DNA of 64,000 nt from Peptoniphilus obesi ph1 (lineage in GTDB: Bacteria; Bacillota; Clostridia; Tissierellales; Peptoniphilaceae): positions 94,549 to 158,548 of the forward strand of contig NZ_HE978581.1 in the NCBI RefSeq assembly GCF_000311865.1, in the 5' to 3' direction. The position numbers and the translations under genes are program-made. Shown here piece by piece: positions 44,030 to 52,671 of the stretch. The notes under the pieces are model-generated. The model saw only the letters and a program-made list of their open reading frames with translations. It did not search any database and was not told the origin of the DNA. Positions within the stretch are counted from its first letter, which is position 1, and each line of letters starts with the position of its first letter.

Positions 44030-44875
44030 TTAGTCAAGATTTTTCCTATTAAATAAATATAAACTTATGGCAAGCAAAATGAAAAATAAAACTAAAGAAA
44101 TTCCTAAATAAGGCATCATTTGCCCCATTGATATACTATTTATTTTACCATCTCCTAGTATATAATCACGAATAAATTCAAATTTCGGTATTTTTATTAC
44201 TACTTCTTCAAAAAACTGGTCAGCTATTTTACTAGTTGTTGTTGATGGTGCAAACTTAACTATCTTTAAAAGTATAGGAATATTAAATTTATTACCCAAA
44301 GTTCTCAATATTTTTACAAAAAATGCAGCGAAAAAATATGATCCAAGGGATGCTGTATAGTCGCTTTCTGTTCTATTAAATAAAATCAAAGGAATCATCA
44401 TAAAAACCAGTATTTGTGGAATATTTATAAGTATATACTTTAGCATAATTAAAATTAAATCGAAATTTTCTTTAGAAAAAAATCCATATAATACAAATAT
44501 AGCTAAACTATGTACTAGAAAAACTATTAACAAAAAGGCAAGACTTAATATAAATGAAACTAAAAGTTTTGATAAAATAATAGTATTTCTAGAATATCCC
44601 GTCTCAATCGGTCTTAAATATCCAGATTCTTTTAATTCATCTGTGAGTACAAACATAGTTATAAACATAGCCAAGATACCGCTAGTTTTTATTGCAAAAA
44701 AATTGCTTAATATCATAGGAAGTATATCAAATTTTGTCAGGTCAAATTCTTTGAAATTAAAATTTCTATATAAAAAATAATTTAATATTACAACTGAAGC
44801 TAAAAATACTATAAGTGTTAAATAAAAAGATTTTCTTTTTACAACTCTTTTTAAATCTAAAAAAGCATATCTCAT
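44030..44875 (-). CDS. ABC-2 type transporter permease
   Basis: 281 residues with about six membrane helices: one after a basic N-terminus (KRVVKRKSFYLTLIVFLA), a cluster in the middle, and one at the C-terminus (YLGISLVLFFILLAISLYLF). A long external loop precedes the last helix. It partners the ATP-binding protein upstream, overlapping it by four bases, and is followed after about 11 bases by the histidine kinase. Substrate unknown; the arrangement resembles peptide or antibiotic export/immunity modules (inference). Confidence 0.85.
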   Translation of the reverse strand: MRYAFLDLKRVVKRKSFYLTLIVFLASVVILNYFLYRNFNFKEFDLTKFDILPMILSNFFAIKTSGILAMFITMFVLTDELKESGYLRPIETGYSRNTIILSKLLVSFILSLAFLLIVFLVHSLAIFVLYGFFSKENFDLILIMLKYILINIPQILVFMMIPLILFNRTESDYTASLGSYFFAAFFVKILRTLGNKFNIPILLKIVKFAPSTTTSKIADQFFEEVVIKIPKFEFIRDYILGDGKINSISMGQMMPYLGISLVLFFILLAISLYLFNRKNLD

Positions 44876-45780
44876 TTTTCTTCACCTACCAAACTTATAT
44901 AATAATCTTCTAGTGAAAGTCTTTCTCTAGAAATTCCCATTAAATAAATTCCCTTTCCTACTAGAATTTTTTGGAAATTAAACATATCAAAATCATCAAA
45001 CACCCTAACCACATTATCAGCCAAGACCTTATAGTTATTTATCTTTAAATCATTTTCTATTGTATTAACTACTTGGGCTAGGTCTTCTTCCTTGCTAGTA
45101 ACTTGTATATAGTTTTGAGTTTTTTCATCTAATTCTTCTTTTGAAATCTCTTCTATCATTAAGCCATTTTTTATAAAACCCACTCTATTTGTAATTAAAG
45201 AAAGTTCACTTAAAATATGAGAAGAAACTATTATACTTGTATTCCATTCTTTATTAATTCTTTTAAGAAAGTTTCTAAGTTCAATTATCCCTTCTGGATC
45301 TAAACCATTTATCGGTTCATCTAGTATTAAAATCCTTGGTTTGCCTATACAAGCAGCAATTATTCCAAGCCTCATCCTCATGCCAGTTGAATAAGATTTT
45401 ATTTTTTTATTTAGATGTTCTCTCATATTAAATTCATCTATAATTTCATCATCTAAAGAAAATTTAATTCTTTTTAAATCAGCAATATATTTTAACGCTT
45501 CTTTCCCTGTCATATAGGAATAAAATGCAGGTTTTTCAATTAAAAATCCAATTCCAGATTTTTTATTTCCAAGATTATCTAAATTCTTTTCAAAAATACT
45601 AACTTGTCCCGAATCTCTTATAATATGGCCTGCAATTATTTTTAAAAATGTAGATTTTCCAGCTCCGTTCGGTCCTACTAATCCGTATATATCATGATCA
45701 TACAGATTAAAATTAAAATTGCTTAGAGCCTTATTTTTCTTAAATGATTTATTTAAATCAATACATTCAATAATTTTCAT
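44872..45780 (-). CDS. ABC transporter ATP-binding protein
   Basis: 302 residues. Walker A GPNGAGKSTFLKII (near 37-50), signature SYSTGMRMRLGI (near 131), Walker B RILILDEPINGLDPEG, and SSHILSEL switch histidine. A C-terminal extension of about 90 residues is like those in bacitracin/lantibiotic export ATPases (BcrA type). GAGGTG precedes the ATG. Forms ABC-permease-kinase operon. Confidence 0.93.
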   Translation of the reverse strand: MKIIECIDLNKSFKKNKALSNFNFNLYDHDIYGLVGPNGAGKSTFLKIIAGHIIRDSGQVSIFEKNLDNLGNKKSGIGFLIEKPAFYSYMTGKEALKYIADLKRIKFSLDDEIIDEFNMREHLNKKIKSYSTGMRMRLGIIAACIGKPRILILDEPINGLDPEGIIELRNFLKRINKEWNTSIIVSSHILSELSLITNRVGFIKNGLMIEEISKEELDEKTQNYIQVTSKEEDLAQVVNTIENDLKINNYKVLADNVVRVFDDFDMFNFQKILVGKGIYLMGISRERLSLEDYYISLVGEEK

Positions 45781-45803
45781 ATCACACCTCTTTCTATCTT
45801 GTA

Positions 45804-45888
45804 TTATTGCAAATATTTTTTTATTTTTTCTAAATCAAAACTAAAGTAATTCTAAATTTTATATATTTATTATATTTTATTGCAAATA
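45804..45888. repeat. Pair of 12-bp direct repeats in the ABC operon leader
   Basis: TTATTGCAAATA occurs at 45804-45815 and again at 45877-45888, 73 bases apart, in the otherwise featureless AT-rich gap between the gcvT-like terminator and the ABC gene. They could be regulator sites; chance is possible in such AT-rich sequence. A clear promoter for the ABC operon was not found, though TATAAT occurs in between on the minus strand. Confidence 0.45.
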
Positions 45889-45889
45889 A

Positions 45890-45915
45890 AAAAGGAGGAT
45901 GAAAATCCCCCTTTA
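45890..45915 (-). terminator. Terminator after the GcvT-like gene
   Basis: AAAGGGGGAT pairs with ATCCTCCTTT (one G-U) around a TTTC loop on the minus strand, then TTTTTT. It separates the regulator/GcvT-like unit from the ABC operon. Confidence 0.85.
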
Positions 45916-45927
45916 ATAAACTATCTA

Positions 45928-46947
45928 TTAAGCATTAACTCTTTCATTGTTTAGGTCATAGAATATTCTTTGACAAAGTTTTGCATCATAAACTGCTTTT
46001 GCTGATTTAATCTTAACAGTGTTTGTCTTTTTAACCTTACTTGTATCTACTAAGGCATAACCTATGTTTTTGCCTAAAGAGAAACTATAAGTAAATTTAG
46101 TAACCTTTCCAACTTCTTCTGAATTAAATTCTACTTTATCTCCTGGCTCAATTTCAGCTTCCTTATCTTCTACAACAAAGCCTAATAAATCTCTAGTAAT
46201 TCCTTTCTTCTTAGCCTTTTCTAAAGAGTTTTTGCCTATAAAGAAAGTGTTCCAATCAACAGTCCAACCATATCCAACTTCTAAAGGATTTGCACCTTCA
46301 AGATCACTCATTAATACATAACCTTTTTCTGCTGGAAGACTTGTAATTATTACATCACTTGTTATATTTACAAGATTAAATTCTTTTCCTTTTTCAATTA
46401 ATTTATTTTCTAATTCTTCTTTCTTTTCGCTTGGAACATAAAGTTCATATCCAAGTTCTCCGGTAAATCCAGCTCTTGCAATCATAATATCTAAATCGCC
46501 AACTGTATTATCCATAACAGTAAAGAAAGCTAAATCATCAATATTTTCATCAACAAGACTATTAATTAAATCTCTTGATTTTGGACCTTGAACCGCATAC
46601 ATTGTAAGTCTATTAGTAATATCTTCGTAATTAACATCTTCTTCTTTTTTATGTTCATCAAACCATTTGATCATTTTATCAATGTAAAGAGTTGATATTA
46701 AATACCTATCTTCTTCTAGGTGAAAAACAATTACATCATCTATAATCTCTGCTTCTCTATTTAGCATTGTTGTATAAAGTGCATGGGATAATTTAAGTCC
46801 TTTAATATCATTAACAAACATTCTGTCTAGAAACTTTGCACTATCGCTACCTGTTACATTTAATAATTGATGCGTAAAATCATAATAACCAACATTGTGC
46901 CTTACTGCTTCATGTTCTTTTTTTCTAAGTTCAAAATTATCTTTCAT
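45928..46947 (-). CDS. GcvT/YgfZ-fold aminomethyltransferase-like protein
   Basis: 339 residues with the folate-binding GcvT fold: AVRHNVGYYDFTHQ at the start, FLDRMFVNDIKGL, LTMYAVQGPKSRDLI, ARAGFTGELGYELYVP and IGKNSLEKAKKKG. No other glycine-cleavage gene (gcvP, gcvH, lpd) lies nearby, so it may be a folate-dependent demethylase of another substrate or a solitary GcvT. GAGGTGATAAC precedes the ATG. It lies 67 bases after a response regulator gene, probably on its transcript. Confidence 0.8.
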   Translation of the reverse strand: MKDNFELRKKEHEAVRHNVGYYDFTHQLLNVTGSDSAKFLDRMFVNDIKGLKLSHALYTTMLNREAEIIDDVIVFHLEEDRYLISTLYIDKMIKWFDEHKKEEDVNYEDITNRLTMYAVQGPKSRDLINSLVDENIDDLAFFTVMDNTVGDLDIMIARAGFTGELGYELYVPSEKKEELENKLIEKGKEFNLVNITSDVIITSLPAEKGYVLMSDLEGANPLEVGYGWTVDWNTFFIGKNSLEKAKKKGITRDLLGFVVEDKEAEIEPGDKVEFNSEEVGKVTKFTYSFSLGKNIGYALVDTSKVKKTNTVKIKSAKAVYDAKLCQRIFYDLNNERVNA

Positions 46948-47014
46948 GTTATCACCTCATATATCGGAAAAATAATCTATTAATCTTATACCCAACTAAT
47001 GTGATGATAAATAA

Positions 47015-47695
47015 TTATTTCAACTTATAGCCTATCCCCCAAACAGTTTCTATGTAATCTTTATTCCCAAATTTTTTAAGCTTACTTCTTAAATTATAAA
47101 TATGTGTATTTACTGTATCAGCTGCATATATGTATTCATCATTCCAAACGGAATTATATAGATTTTCTTTTGTAAAAATTTTCTTTGGATTTTTCATAAA
47201 TAACTCTAAGAGTTTAAACTCAATAAGAGTAAGCTTTACATCCTTATCTAAAATTTTTAGACTATTATTTTCTAAATCTAATTCCAAATCATTGTGCTTA
47301 AGCTGGTTTGAAGGCTCATTTTTATTATCTAGATATTTGTTATATCTTCTCAGACTGGCTTCTACTTGAGCAAGCAATTCACTATTATCGAAAGGTTTTT
47401 CTACAAAAGCATCTGCTCCAATTTTTAAAACTTCAATTTTCGTTTCTACTGCTATTTTTGCAGACACAACTATAATAGCAACATCACTTGTTTTTCTTAA
47501 TTCTCTAATGAAATCTTCTCCGCTCATATTTGGTAGCATCAAGTCTAGTAAAATTAAGTCATATTTATTTATTTTAGTTAATAATAAGGCTTCTCTTGCT
47601 GTAAAAGCGTTATCTACTTGGTATTTATCTTTTAGTATTTCTACTATCAGCTTGTTTATATCGTTATCGTCTTCTATAACTAAAATTTTATTCAT
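47015..47695 (-). CDS. OmpR-family response regulator without adjacent kinase
   Basis: 226 residues: receiver domain with phosphoacceptor Asp in LILLDLMLPNMSGEDF (near 52), VSAK and KPFD, then a winged-helix DNA-binding domain ending VNTHIYNLRSKLKKF and ETVWGIGYKLK. The next gene in its unit is the GcvT-like protein, not a kinase. The nearest unpaired kinase is at 43143-44018, in the ABC operon, which makes a split pair possible. Promoter element at 47711-47719. Confidence 0.92.
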   Translation of the reverse strand: MNKILVIEDDNDINKLIVEILKDKYQVDNAFTAREALLLTKINKYDLILLDLMLPNMSGEDFIRELRKTSDVAIIVVSAKIAVETKIEVLKIGADAFVEKPFDNSELLAQVEASLRRYNKYLDNKNEPSNQLKHNDLELDLENNSLKILDKDVKLTLIEFKLLELFMKNPKKIFTKENLYNSVWNDEYIYAADTVNTHIYNLRSKLKKFGNKDYIETVWGIGYKLK

Positions 47696-47710
47696 AAAAT
47701 CACCAATTTC

Positions 47711-47719
47711 ATTATAACA
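47711..47719 (-). promoter_or_regulatory. Extended -10 element of the response regulator gene
   Basis: The minus strand reads TGTTATAAT 16 bases before the ATG. The -35 region overlaps the terminator of the upstream kinase gene. The leader would be only about 10 bases. Confidence 0.5.
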
Positions 47720-47722
47720 TAG

Positions 47723-47747
47723 AAAAAGAGCCTATACTTCAGGCTCT
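47723..47747 (-). terminator. Terminator after the large histidine kinase
   Basis: AGAGCCT and AGGCTCT arms (47727-47747) with a seven-base loop, then TTTTT on the minus strand. Confidence 0.85.
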
Positions 47748-47777
47748 TATCCCATATTTTGTAAATTATATTTTTTA

Positions 47778-49994
47778 TTAAAAACTTATGCTTGTTTTAA
47801 ATAAGTCTCCATCAATATCTATTTCAAAACTTCCACCTTGGGCATTTACAAGTGAACTTGCAATTGATAAGCCAAGTCCTGAACCTGGAGTATTTCTAGA
47901 TTCATCTCCCCTTGTAAATCTTTCAATTAGCTCACTAGCTGAAATATTTAGTGGATATTTAGAAATATTTTTAATTGTTAAATTAACTTTGCCTTCATTT
48001 TTTAGGTCGATATAAATTCTTGTGTTTTCTAAAGCATACTTATAGATGTTTGACATCAAATTATCTATTATTCTAGATGTTTTATCTCCATCAAGATTTA
48101 ATATTACAGCTTGATCTGGAGATTTAAATTGTATATCTAGATTTTTTTCTTTTAATTTATCTTCCCACTCTCCAACGACTTGTTCAACAAGTGCCTTAAA
48201 GTCAATTTTTTCTAAGTTTAGTTCTACATTATTTGATGCTACTTTAGAAACTTCAAATAAATCATCAATTAAACTTTTTAATTTTAATGACTTGTTGTGG
48301 ATTATTTCTGAATACTTATTTATTTCTTTTTTATCCAACTTATCATCTCTTATAAGTTCTGAGTAATTAATAATCGATGTAAGAGGAGTTTTTAAATCAT
48401 GCGATACATTTGTTATAAGCTCAGTCTTTAATCTTTCAGATTTTACAGCATTTTCTATTGCTTGATCAAGATTGTTTGTTATTGTATTTACATTTTCTCT
48501 TATTGATTCGAATTGATTTTGATCAGAAATTTTTACATCATAATTTCCTGATGAAATTGCTTTTGTTACTTCATTTATTTCTGATACTGAATCTATGAAT
48601 TTTTTTAAGAATTTAAAAGCAAGTGTTACTAAAATTGCCCATAGTATAAAAACTATTAAGCCCATTCCATATTCAACAACTGAGTTGCAAGCTATAAATC
48701 CTAGTAATAAAAGACCTATATAGATTGCTATGGCATACTTTCTATAGTCTTTATTTGCCAGTTTAAACATACCATCATTGGCACTCGAGAAAATTCTTTT
48801 GAAAAATCTTGATAAGCTTCTACATATTCTTACAATTATTGAATTATCTATTAGTTTTGCTTTAGACCCTTCATTATAGATAGCTTTTATCGAATTTATT
48901 AAATAGATACAAGCTATAGATCCAGTAAATACTAGGATAAACTCAGCTATAAAAGCAAGCTTTGTGTAGCTTTTTAAATTAATTCCAAGCTCCCTTATGA
49001 TATTAAAGTCATTGTAAGAATAGACTATCATTGCTAGGGCAAATCCCCAAGCTATGCAAGCTATAATAACAATTTCAATTGGAAATTTTACCAAACCTTG
49101 ATAAAAAGACAAGTTATATGATTTTTTATAGTCCATTGAAATAGCAAAAACTGTTGCTACAAGCAAAGCTCCAATAACTACCAAAACTATAGAACTTAAA
49201 ACCATATTAGAATAATTAGCACTTTCCTTTAAATCAGCAAAATATGCAGAGTTTGGATCAAAGCTATAAGCAAAATTAATTTTCTTAATGCTATTTTCTT
49301 CACTATCAATATTTTTATAAACATTTTTAAGAGAACTTATAAATAAATTAACATCTCTTTTATCAAGTTTATTATCATCTATATTTGTCTCTGTAAAGTT
49401 TATATTTCCATTTTCATAATAACCTTTTACAAAAAATTTTTTCCCATTAGCATCATCAATTTGAATTTCTTGAGGATCCACTTTTGCACTTGTAAAGTTA
49501 TTTGAAAGATAGCTTGTCTTGTATTCTGGCTCTTCTGTCTTATAATAATTACTATTTTCTAGTTTGTTCTTACTAATACCATAAAACGATTCAATATCTT
49601 CACCGTTTCTTATTGCATTATCAATTTCATTTCTTGAATAATATTGATAATATCTGTCATCTCCAGAAGAAACTACAACATTGTCTGGATATTTGTCCTT
49701 ATATTCTTGGGTATAAGGATAGTTCACAATCTTATAAGACCTAATATAATAATCTATGCCTATTTCATCTTGGCTTACTTCGAATCCAAGACCATCATAC
49801 ATATCATCATACAAGGAAGAATCAATAACATCATAAATTCTTCCACTATATCTTGAATTAGAAAGATTTGTATTTTTAGCACCTTTGTTATTTCCTATTA
49901 AAAATACAGATACGATTGTAGCAAGTATAGACAAAATTAAAATAAAAGACCAAACAAAAGAATTACTATACCTAATATTTCTTTTTTCTTCCAT
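47778..49994 (-). CDS. Large multi-pass sensor histidine kinase
   Basis: 738 residues. One N-terminal helix (near 12-33), a predicted external domain of about 230 residues rich in Tyr, Asp and Asn, then about five more helices (near 265-465), a HAMP-like linker (SGNYDVKISDQNQFESI), HisKA with the phospho-accepting His in LITNVSHDLKTPLTS (near 531), and an ATPase domain ending with GSGLGLSIASSL. Follows its cognate regulator by 17 bases. The signal is unknown; the external domain and membrane bundle resemble envelope-stress or peptide sensors of other Gram-positives (inference). Confidence 0.9.
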   Translation of the reverse strand: MEEKRNIRYSNSFVWSFILILSILATIVSVFLIGNNKGAKNTNLSNSRYSGRIYDVIDSSLYDDMYDGLGFEVSQDEIGIDYYIRSYKIVNYPYTQEYKDKYPDNVVVSSGDDRYYQYYSRNEIDNAIRNGEDIESFYGISKNKLENSNYYKTEEPEYKTSYLSNNFTSAKVDPQEIQIDDANGKKFFVKGYYENGNINFTETNIDDNKLDKRDVNLFISSLKNVYKNIDSEENSIKKINFAYSFDPNSAYFADLKESANYSNMVLSSIVLVVIGALLVATVFAISMDYKKSYNLSFYQGLVKFPIEIVIIACIAWGFALAMIVYSYNDFNIIRELGINLKSYTKLAFIAEFILVFTGSIACIYLINSIKAIYNEGSKAKLIDNSIIVRICRSLSRFFKRIFSSANDGMFKLANKDYRKYAIAIYIGLLLLGFIACNSVVEYGMGLIVFILWAILVTLAFKFLKKFIDSVSEINEVTKAISSGNYDVKISDQNQFESIRENVNTITNNLDQAIENAVKSERLKTELITNVSHDLKTPLTSIINYSELIRDDKLDKKEINKYSEIIHNKSLKLKSLIDDLFEVSKVASNNVELNLEKIDFKALVEQVVGEWEDKLKEKNLDIQFKSPDQAVILNLDGDKTSRIIDNLMSNIYKYALENTRIYIDLKNEGKVNLTIKNISKYPLNISASELIERFTRGDESRNTPGSGLGLSIASSLVNAQGGSFEIDIDGDLFKTSISF

Positions 49995-50011
49995 TTTAAA
50001 ACCTCCTTTTC

Positions 50012-50719
50012 TTAAGATTTTTTATAGGGATCTACAAATTTATAACCAAGACCCCAAGCAACTTTTAAATAGCGAGGTTTTTTAGGATCAATTTCTATTT
50101 TTTCTCTTATCCTTCTGATATGGACAGTTACAGTTTTTGCTTCTATTGCAGGCTCATCCCAAACTATTTCATATATTTCTTCAATCGAAAATACTCTGTT
50201 GGGATTTTTCATTAAAAGCTCTAGAATTTTATATTCTATCGAAGTTAATTTTATTACTTGATCATTTATAGAGACATTTTTTTCTAAACTATTTAGCTTT
50301 ATATCTCCAATTTGAATAATCCCTTCTTGAGCCTTGGAACTTGCTTGATAATTATAAAATCTTCTAATTGCTGAGTTTACTCTAGCAACAAGTTCCAGAG
50401 GGTTAAAAGGTTTAGTAATATAATCATCAGCTCCTATATTTAATCCTATAACCTTATCAAAATCTTCAGATTTAGCAGATAAAATTATTATTGGAATATA
50501 AGAATCCTCTCTTAATTTCAAAATTGCATCTTCCCCGCTAAGTTTGGGCATCATTAAATCCATCAAGATTAAATCAACCTTATTTTCATTAAAAACTTTT
50601 ACTGCCTCTTCCCCATCTTCTGCAAACAGGGTGTTATAACCTGAATTTCTTAAATATATAGCAATAGATTCTCTAATTGCCTTATCATCTTCTGCTATTA
50701 GTACTGTATATTTGTCCAT
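50012..50719 (-). CDS. OmpR-family response regulator, partner of the large kinase
   Basis: 235 residues with receiver Asp in LILMDLMMPKLSGEDA (near 53), LSAK, KPFNPLELVARV, and a winged helix with VTVHIRRIREKIEIDP and VAWGLGYKF. It is the first gene of a two-gene operon with the large kinase. GGAGGT lies five bases before the ATG. The promoter region holds three GTTAA/GTTAC half-sites that could allow autoregulation. Confidence 0.93.
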   Translation of the reverse strand: MDKYTVLIAEDDKAIRESIAIYLRNSGYNTLFAEDGEEAVKVFNENKVDLILMDLMMPKLSGEDAILKLREDSYIPIIILSAKSEDFDKVIGLNIGADDYITKPFNPLELVARVNSAIRRFYNYQASSKAQEGIIQIGDIKLNSLEKNVSINDQVIKLTSIEYKILELLMKNPNRVFSIEEIYEIVWDEPAIEAKTVTVHIRRIREKIEIDPKKPRYLKVAWGLGYKFVDPYKKS

Positions 50720-50731
50720 GTCTTACCTCCA

Positions 50732-50765
50732 GTATTATAGTAACAGTTAACTTTAACAAAAAAAT
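50732..50765 (-). promoter_or_regulatory. Promoter region of the regulator/kinase pair with GTTAA repeats
   Basis: The minus strand has TATAAT about 17 bases before the ATG. Directly upstream lies GTTAAAGTTAACTGTTAC, which contains three half-sites in the same orientation and a GTTAAC palindrome, where the -35 box would be. That placement fits control by a bound regulator. Confidence 0.45.
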
Positions 50766-50840
50766 TTAGAATTTATTAAGAATATATTAAAATCACATTT
50801 ATTATTTAATTATATATGATTTTTTCTTAAAACTTAATCA

Positions 50841-50849
50841 TGTTATAAT
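50841..50849 (+). promoter_or_regulatory. Extended -10 element of rqcH
   Basis: TGTTATAAT on the plus strand, 18 bases before the rqcH ATG, with no good -35 match. Confidence 0.5.
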
Positions 50850-50866
50850 TAATAAAGGTGATAAAT

Positions 50867-52615
50867 ATGGCATATGATGGATCTGTTCTTAGGTCTGTAA
50901 TATATGATTTAAAAGATAAATTAGTAAATGCAAAAATAGATAAAATCTATCAAGTCAATGATTTTGATATAGTAATAAATTTTAGAAATTTAGGACAAAG
51001 ATATAAATTATTTATATCTGCAGCAAATAACAATCCTAGGATGTATCTTAGCGACTACAACTATTCAAATCCACAAAACCCTCCAGCTTTTTGTATGCTG
51101 CTTAGAAAGCACTTAGAAGGTTTTAAGGTTGAGAATGTTGAACAATATAAGATGGATAGGATTTTTAGGATAGACATAAATTCTAGAAATGAACTAGGCG
51201 ATGAACTCAAAAAATCTCTTTTTGTAGAAATTATGGGCAAGCATTCAAATATAATACTTGTTGAATCTGATAGTCTGTCCATTATTGATTCTATAAAAAG
51301 AGTAAACTCTAGTATGTCCAGAGTTAGACAAATCTTACCAAGATTAAAATATGAGATTGAACCTATTTCAACAGCCGAAAATCCTTTGGTAGAAGATGCT
51401 TTTATAAATAATATAGATATATTTAATCCAAATAAGGCTATAAAAAATAATATAATAAAATCCTTTACAGGTATATCTGCTCTGATGGCTAGTGAAATTC
51501 TATATAGGGCAAGGGTTGATGAGTCTAAAGCGACAAACTCATTAACAAAGGAAGAATTTGACTCTATAAATAATTCATTTAATGAAATTATGAGAGTTTT
51601 ATCTAGAAATGAATATTCCCCAATTTTAATATATAAAAATAATAATCTTTCAGACTTTTTTTCAATTAATCTTGAATACATAAGAGAAGAAGATAAAAAA
51701 TCTTTTGATAACATAAGTCAAATGCTGGAATTCTATTATAGTGAATCAAAAAATAACCAGTTAATTCTAGATAAGAGTCAAAATATAAAAAGGATTATCA
51801 AGAAAAATATAGATAAGGAAAATAAAAAGCTAGCTAAGCAGTCTGATGAATTAAATTCATCTTTAGACCGAGATAAATATAAAGTCTATGCAGACCTAAT
51901 ATCTGCAAATGCTTATAAAATCAAAGCTGGTGATGAATCTGTTCTTGTAGAGAACTTTTATGATAATATGAATGAGCTTGAGATAGATCTAGATAAAAAG
52001 CTAAGTCCTCACGAAAATGCAAATAAATATTATAAAAAGTTTTCTAAATTAAAACATGCAGAAAAAGTTTTAAAAATAGAAATTCCAAAAACTAAGTCCA
52101 AGATAAATTATTTAGAAAATCTAATGCTAAATCTTGAGCTTAGTGATAGTGAAGATGATATTGATGAAATAAAAGATGAATTACACGAAACAGGATATTT
52201 AAAAAGATATAAAAAACATAAAAATAAAAAGAATAAATTAAAAATTTTAAAATATGAAACTGAAAATGGGGATAAAATTTATTGTGGTAAAAATAATAAG
52301 CAAAATGAACATATAACTTTCAAACTCGCTAATAGAGAAGATTTGTGGTTCCACGTTAAAGATGCTCCTGGATCTCATGTTATTTTAACAAATGATAATT
52401 TTGATTTTTCTGAAGATAGCATAAAAAAAGCAGCCTATGTAGCTGCTATGAATAGTTCTGTTTCAACTTCAAATAATATTTCTGTCGATTATTGTAGAAA
52501 AAAATATGTAAAAAGACATCCAGCAAAAATGCCTGGACTAGTAGTCTATACAGACTATGATACTATCAATATAAAAAAAGATGATATTAATTTGAATGAT
52601 TTGAAAAAAATATAA
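50867..52615 (+). CDS. rqcH: RqcH (Rqc2/NFACT family) ribosome quality-control factor
   Basis: About 582 residues with NFACT-N (YDGSVLRSVIYDLKDKLVNAKIDKIYQ), helix-hairpin-helix and coiled-coil regions, and NFACT-R near the C-terminus (REDLWFHVKDAPGSHVIL, then AAYVAAMNSS). Family role: binds peptidyl-tRNA on split 50S subunits and recruits Ala-tRNA to add C-terminal alanine tails. Related proteins were earlier called fibronectin-binding. ATG 50867 follows AAGGTGATA; a GTG three codons earlier is part of that site. Convergent with yerC. Confidence 0.93.
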   Translation: MAYDGSVLRSVIYDLKDKLVNAKIDKIYQVNDFDIVINFRNLGQRYKLFISAANNNPRMYLSDYNYSNPQNPPAFCMLLRKHLEGFKVENVEQYKMDRIFRIDINSRNELGDELKKSLFVEIMGKHSNIILVESDSLSIIDSIKRVNSSMSRVRQILPRLKYEIEPISTAENPLVEDAFINNIDIFNPNKAIKNNIIKSFTGISALMASEILYRARVDESKATNSLTKEEFDSINNSFNEIMRVLSRNEYSPILIYKNNNLSDFFSINLEYIREEDKKSFDNISQMLEFYYSESKNNQLILDKSQNIKRIIKKNIDKENKKLAKQSDELNSSLDRDKYKVYADLISANAYKIKAGDESVLVENFYDNMNELEIDLDKKLSPHENANKYYKKFSKLKHAEKVLKIEIPKTKSKINYLENLMLNLELSDSEDDIDEIKDELHETGYLKRYKKHKNKKNKLKILKYETENGDKIYCGKNNKQNEHITFKLANREDLWFHVKDAPGSHVILTNDNFDFSEDSIKKAAYVAAMNSSVSTSNNISVDYCRKKYVKRHPAKMPGLVVYTDYDTINIKKDDINLNDLKKI

Positions 52616-52637
52616 AAAATAAAATATAATTTATAAA

Positions 52638-52671
52638 AATAAGGATTCGATATATATATCGAATCCTTATT
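52638..52671. terminator. Perfect 34-bp palindrome, bidirectional terminator
   Basis: AATAAGGATTCGATATA is followed at once by its exact reverse complement, between convergent rqcH and yerC. A-rich sequence precedes it and T-rich follows, so it can stop transcription from both sides. It overlaps the yerC stop codon. Confidence 0.8.

Noticed and set aside
52638-52671. Perfect 34-bp palindrome considered as an attachment or recombination site
   Set aside because: It lies between convergent stop codons with flanking A and T runs, so a bidirectional terminator explains it.
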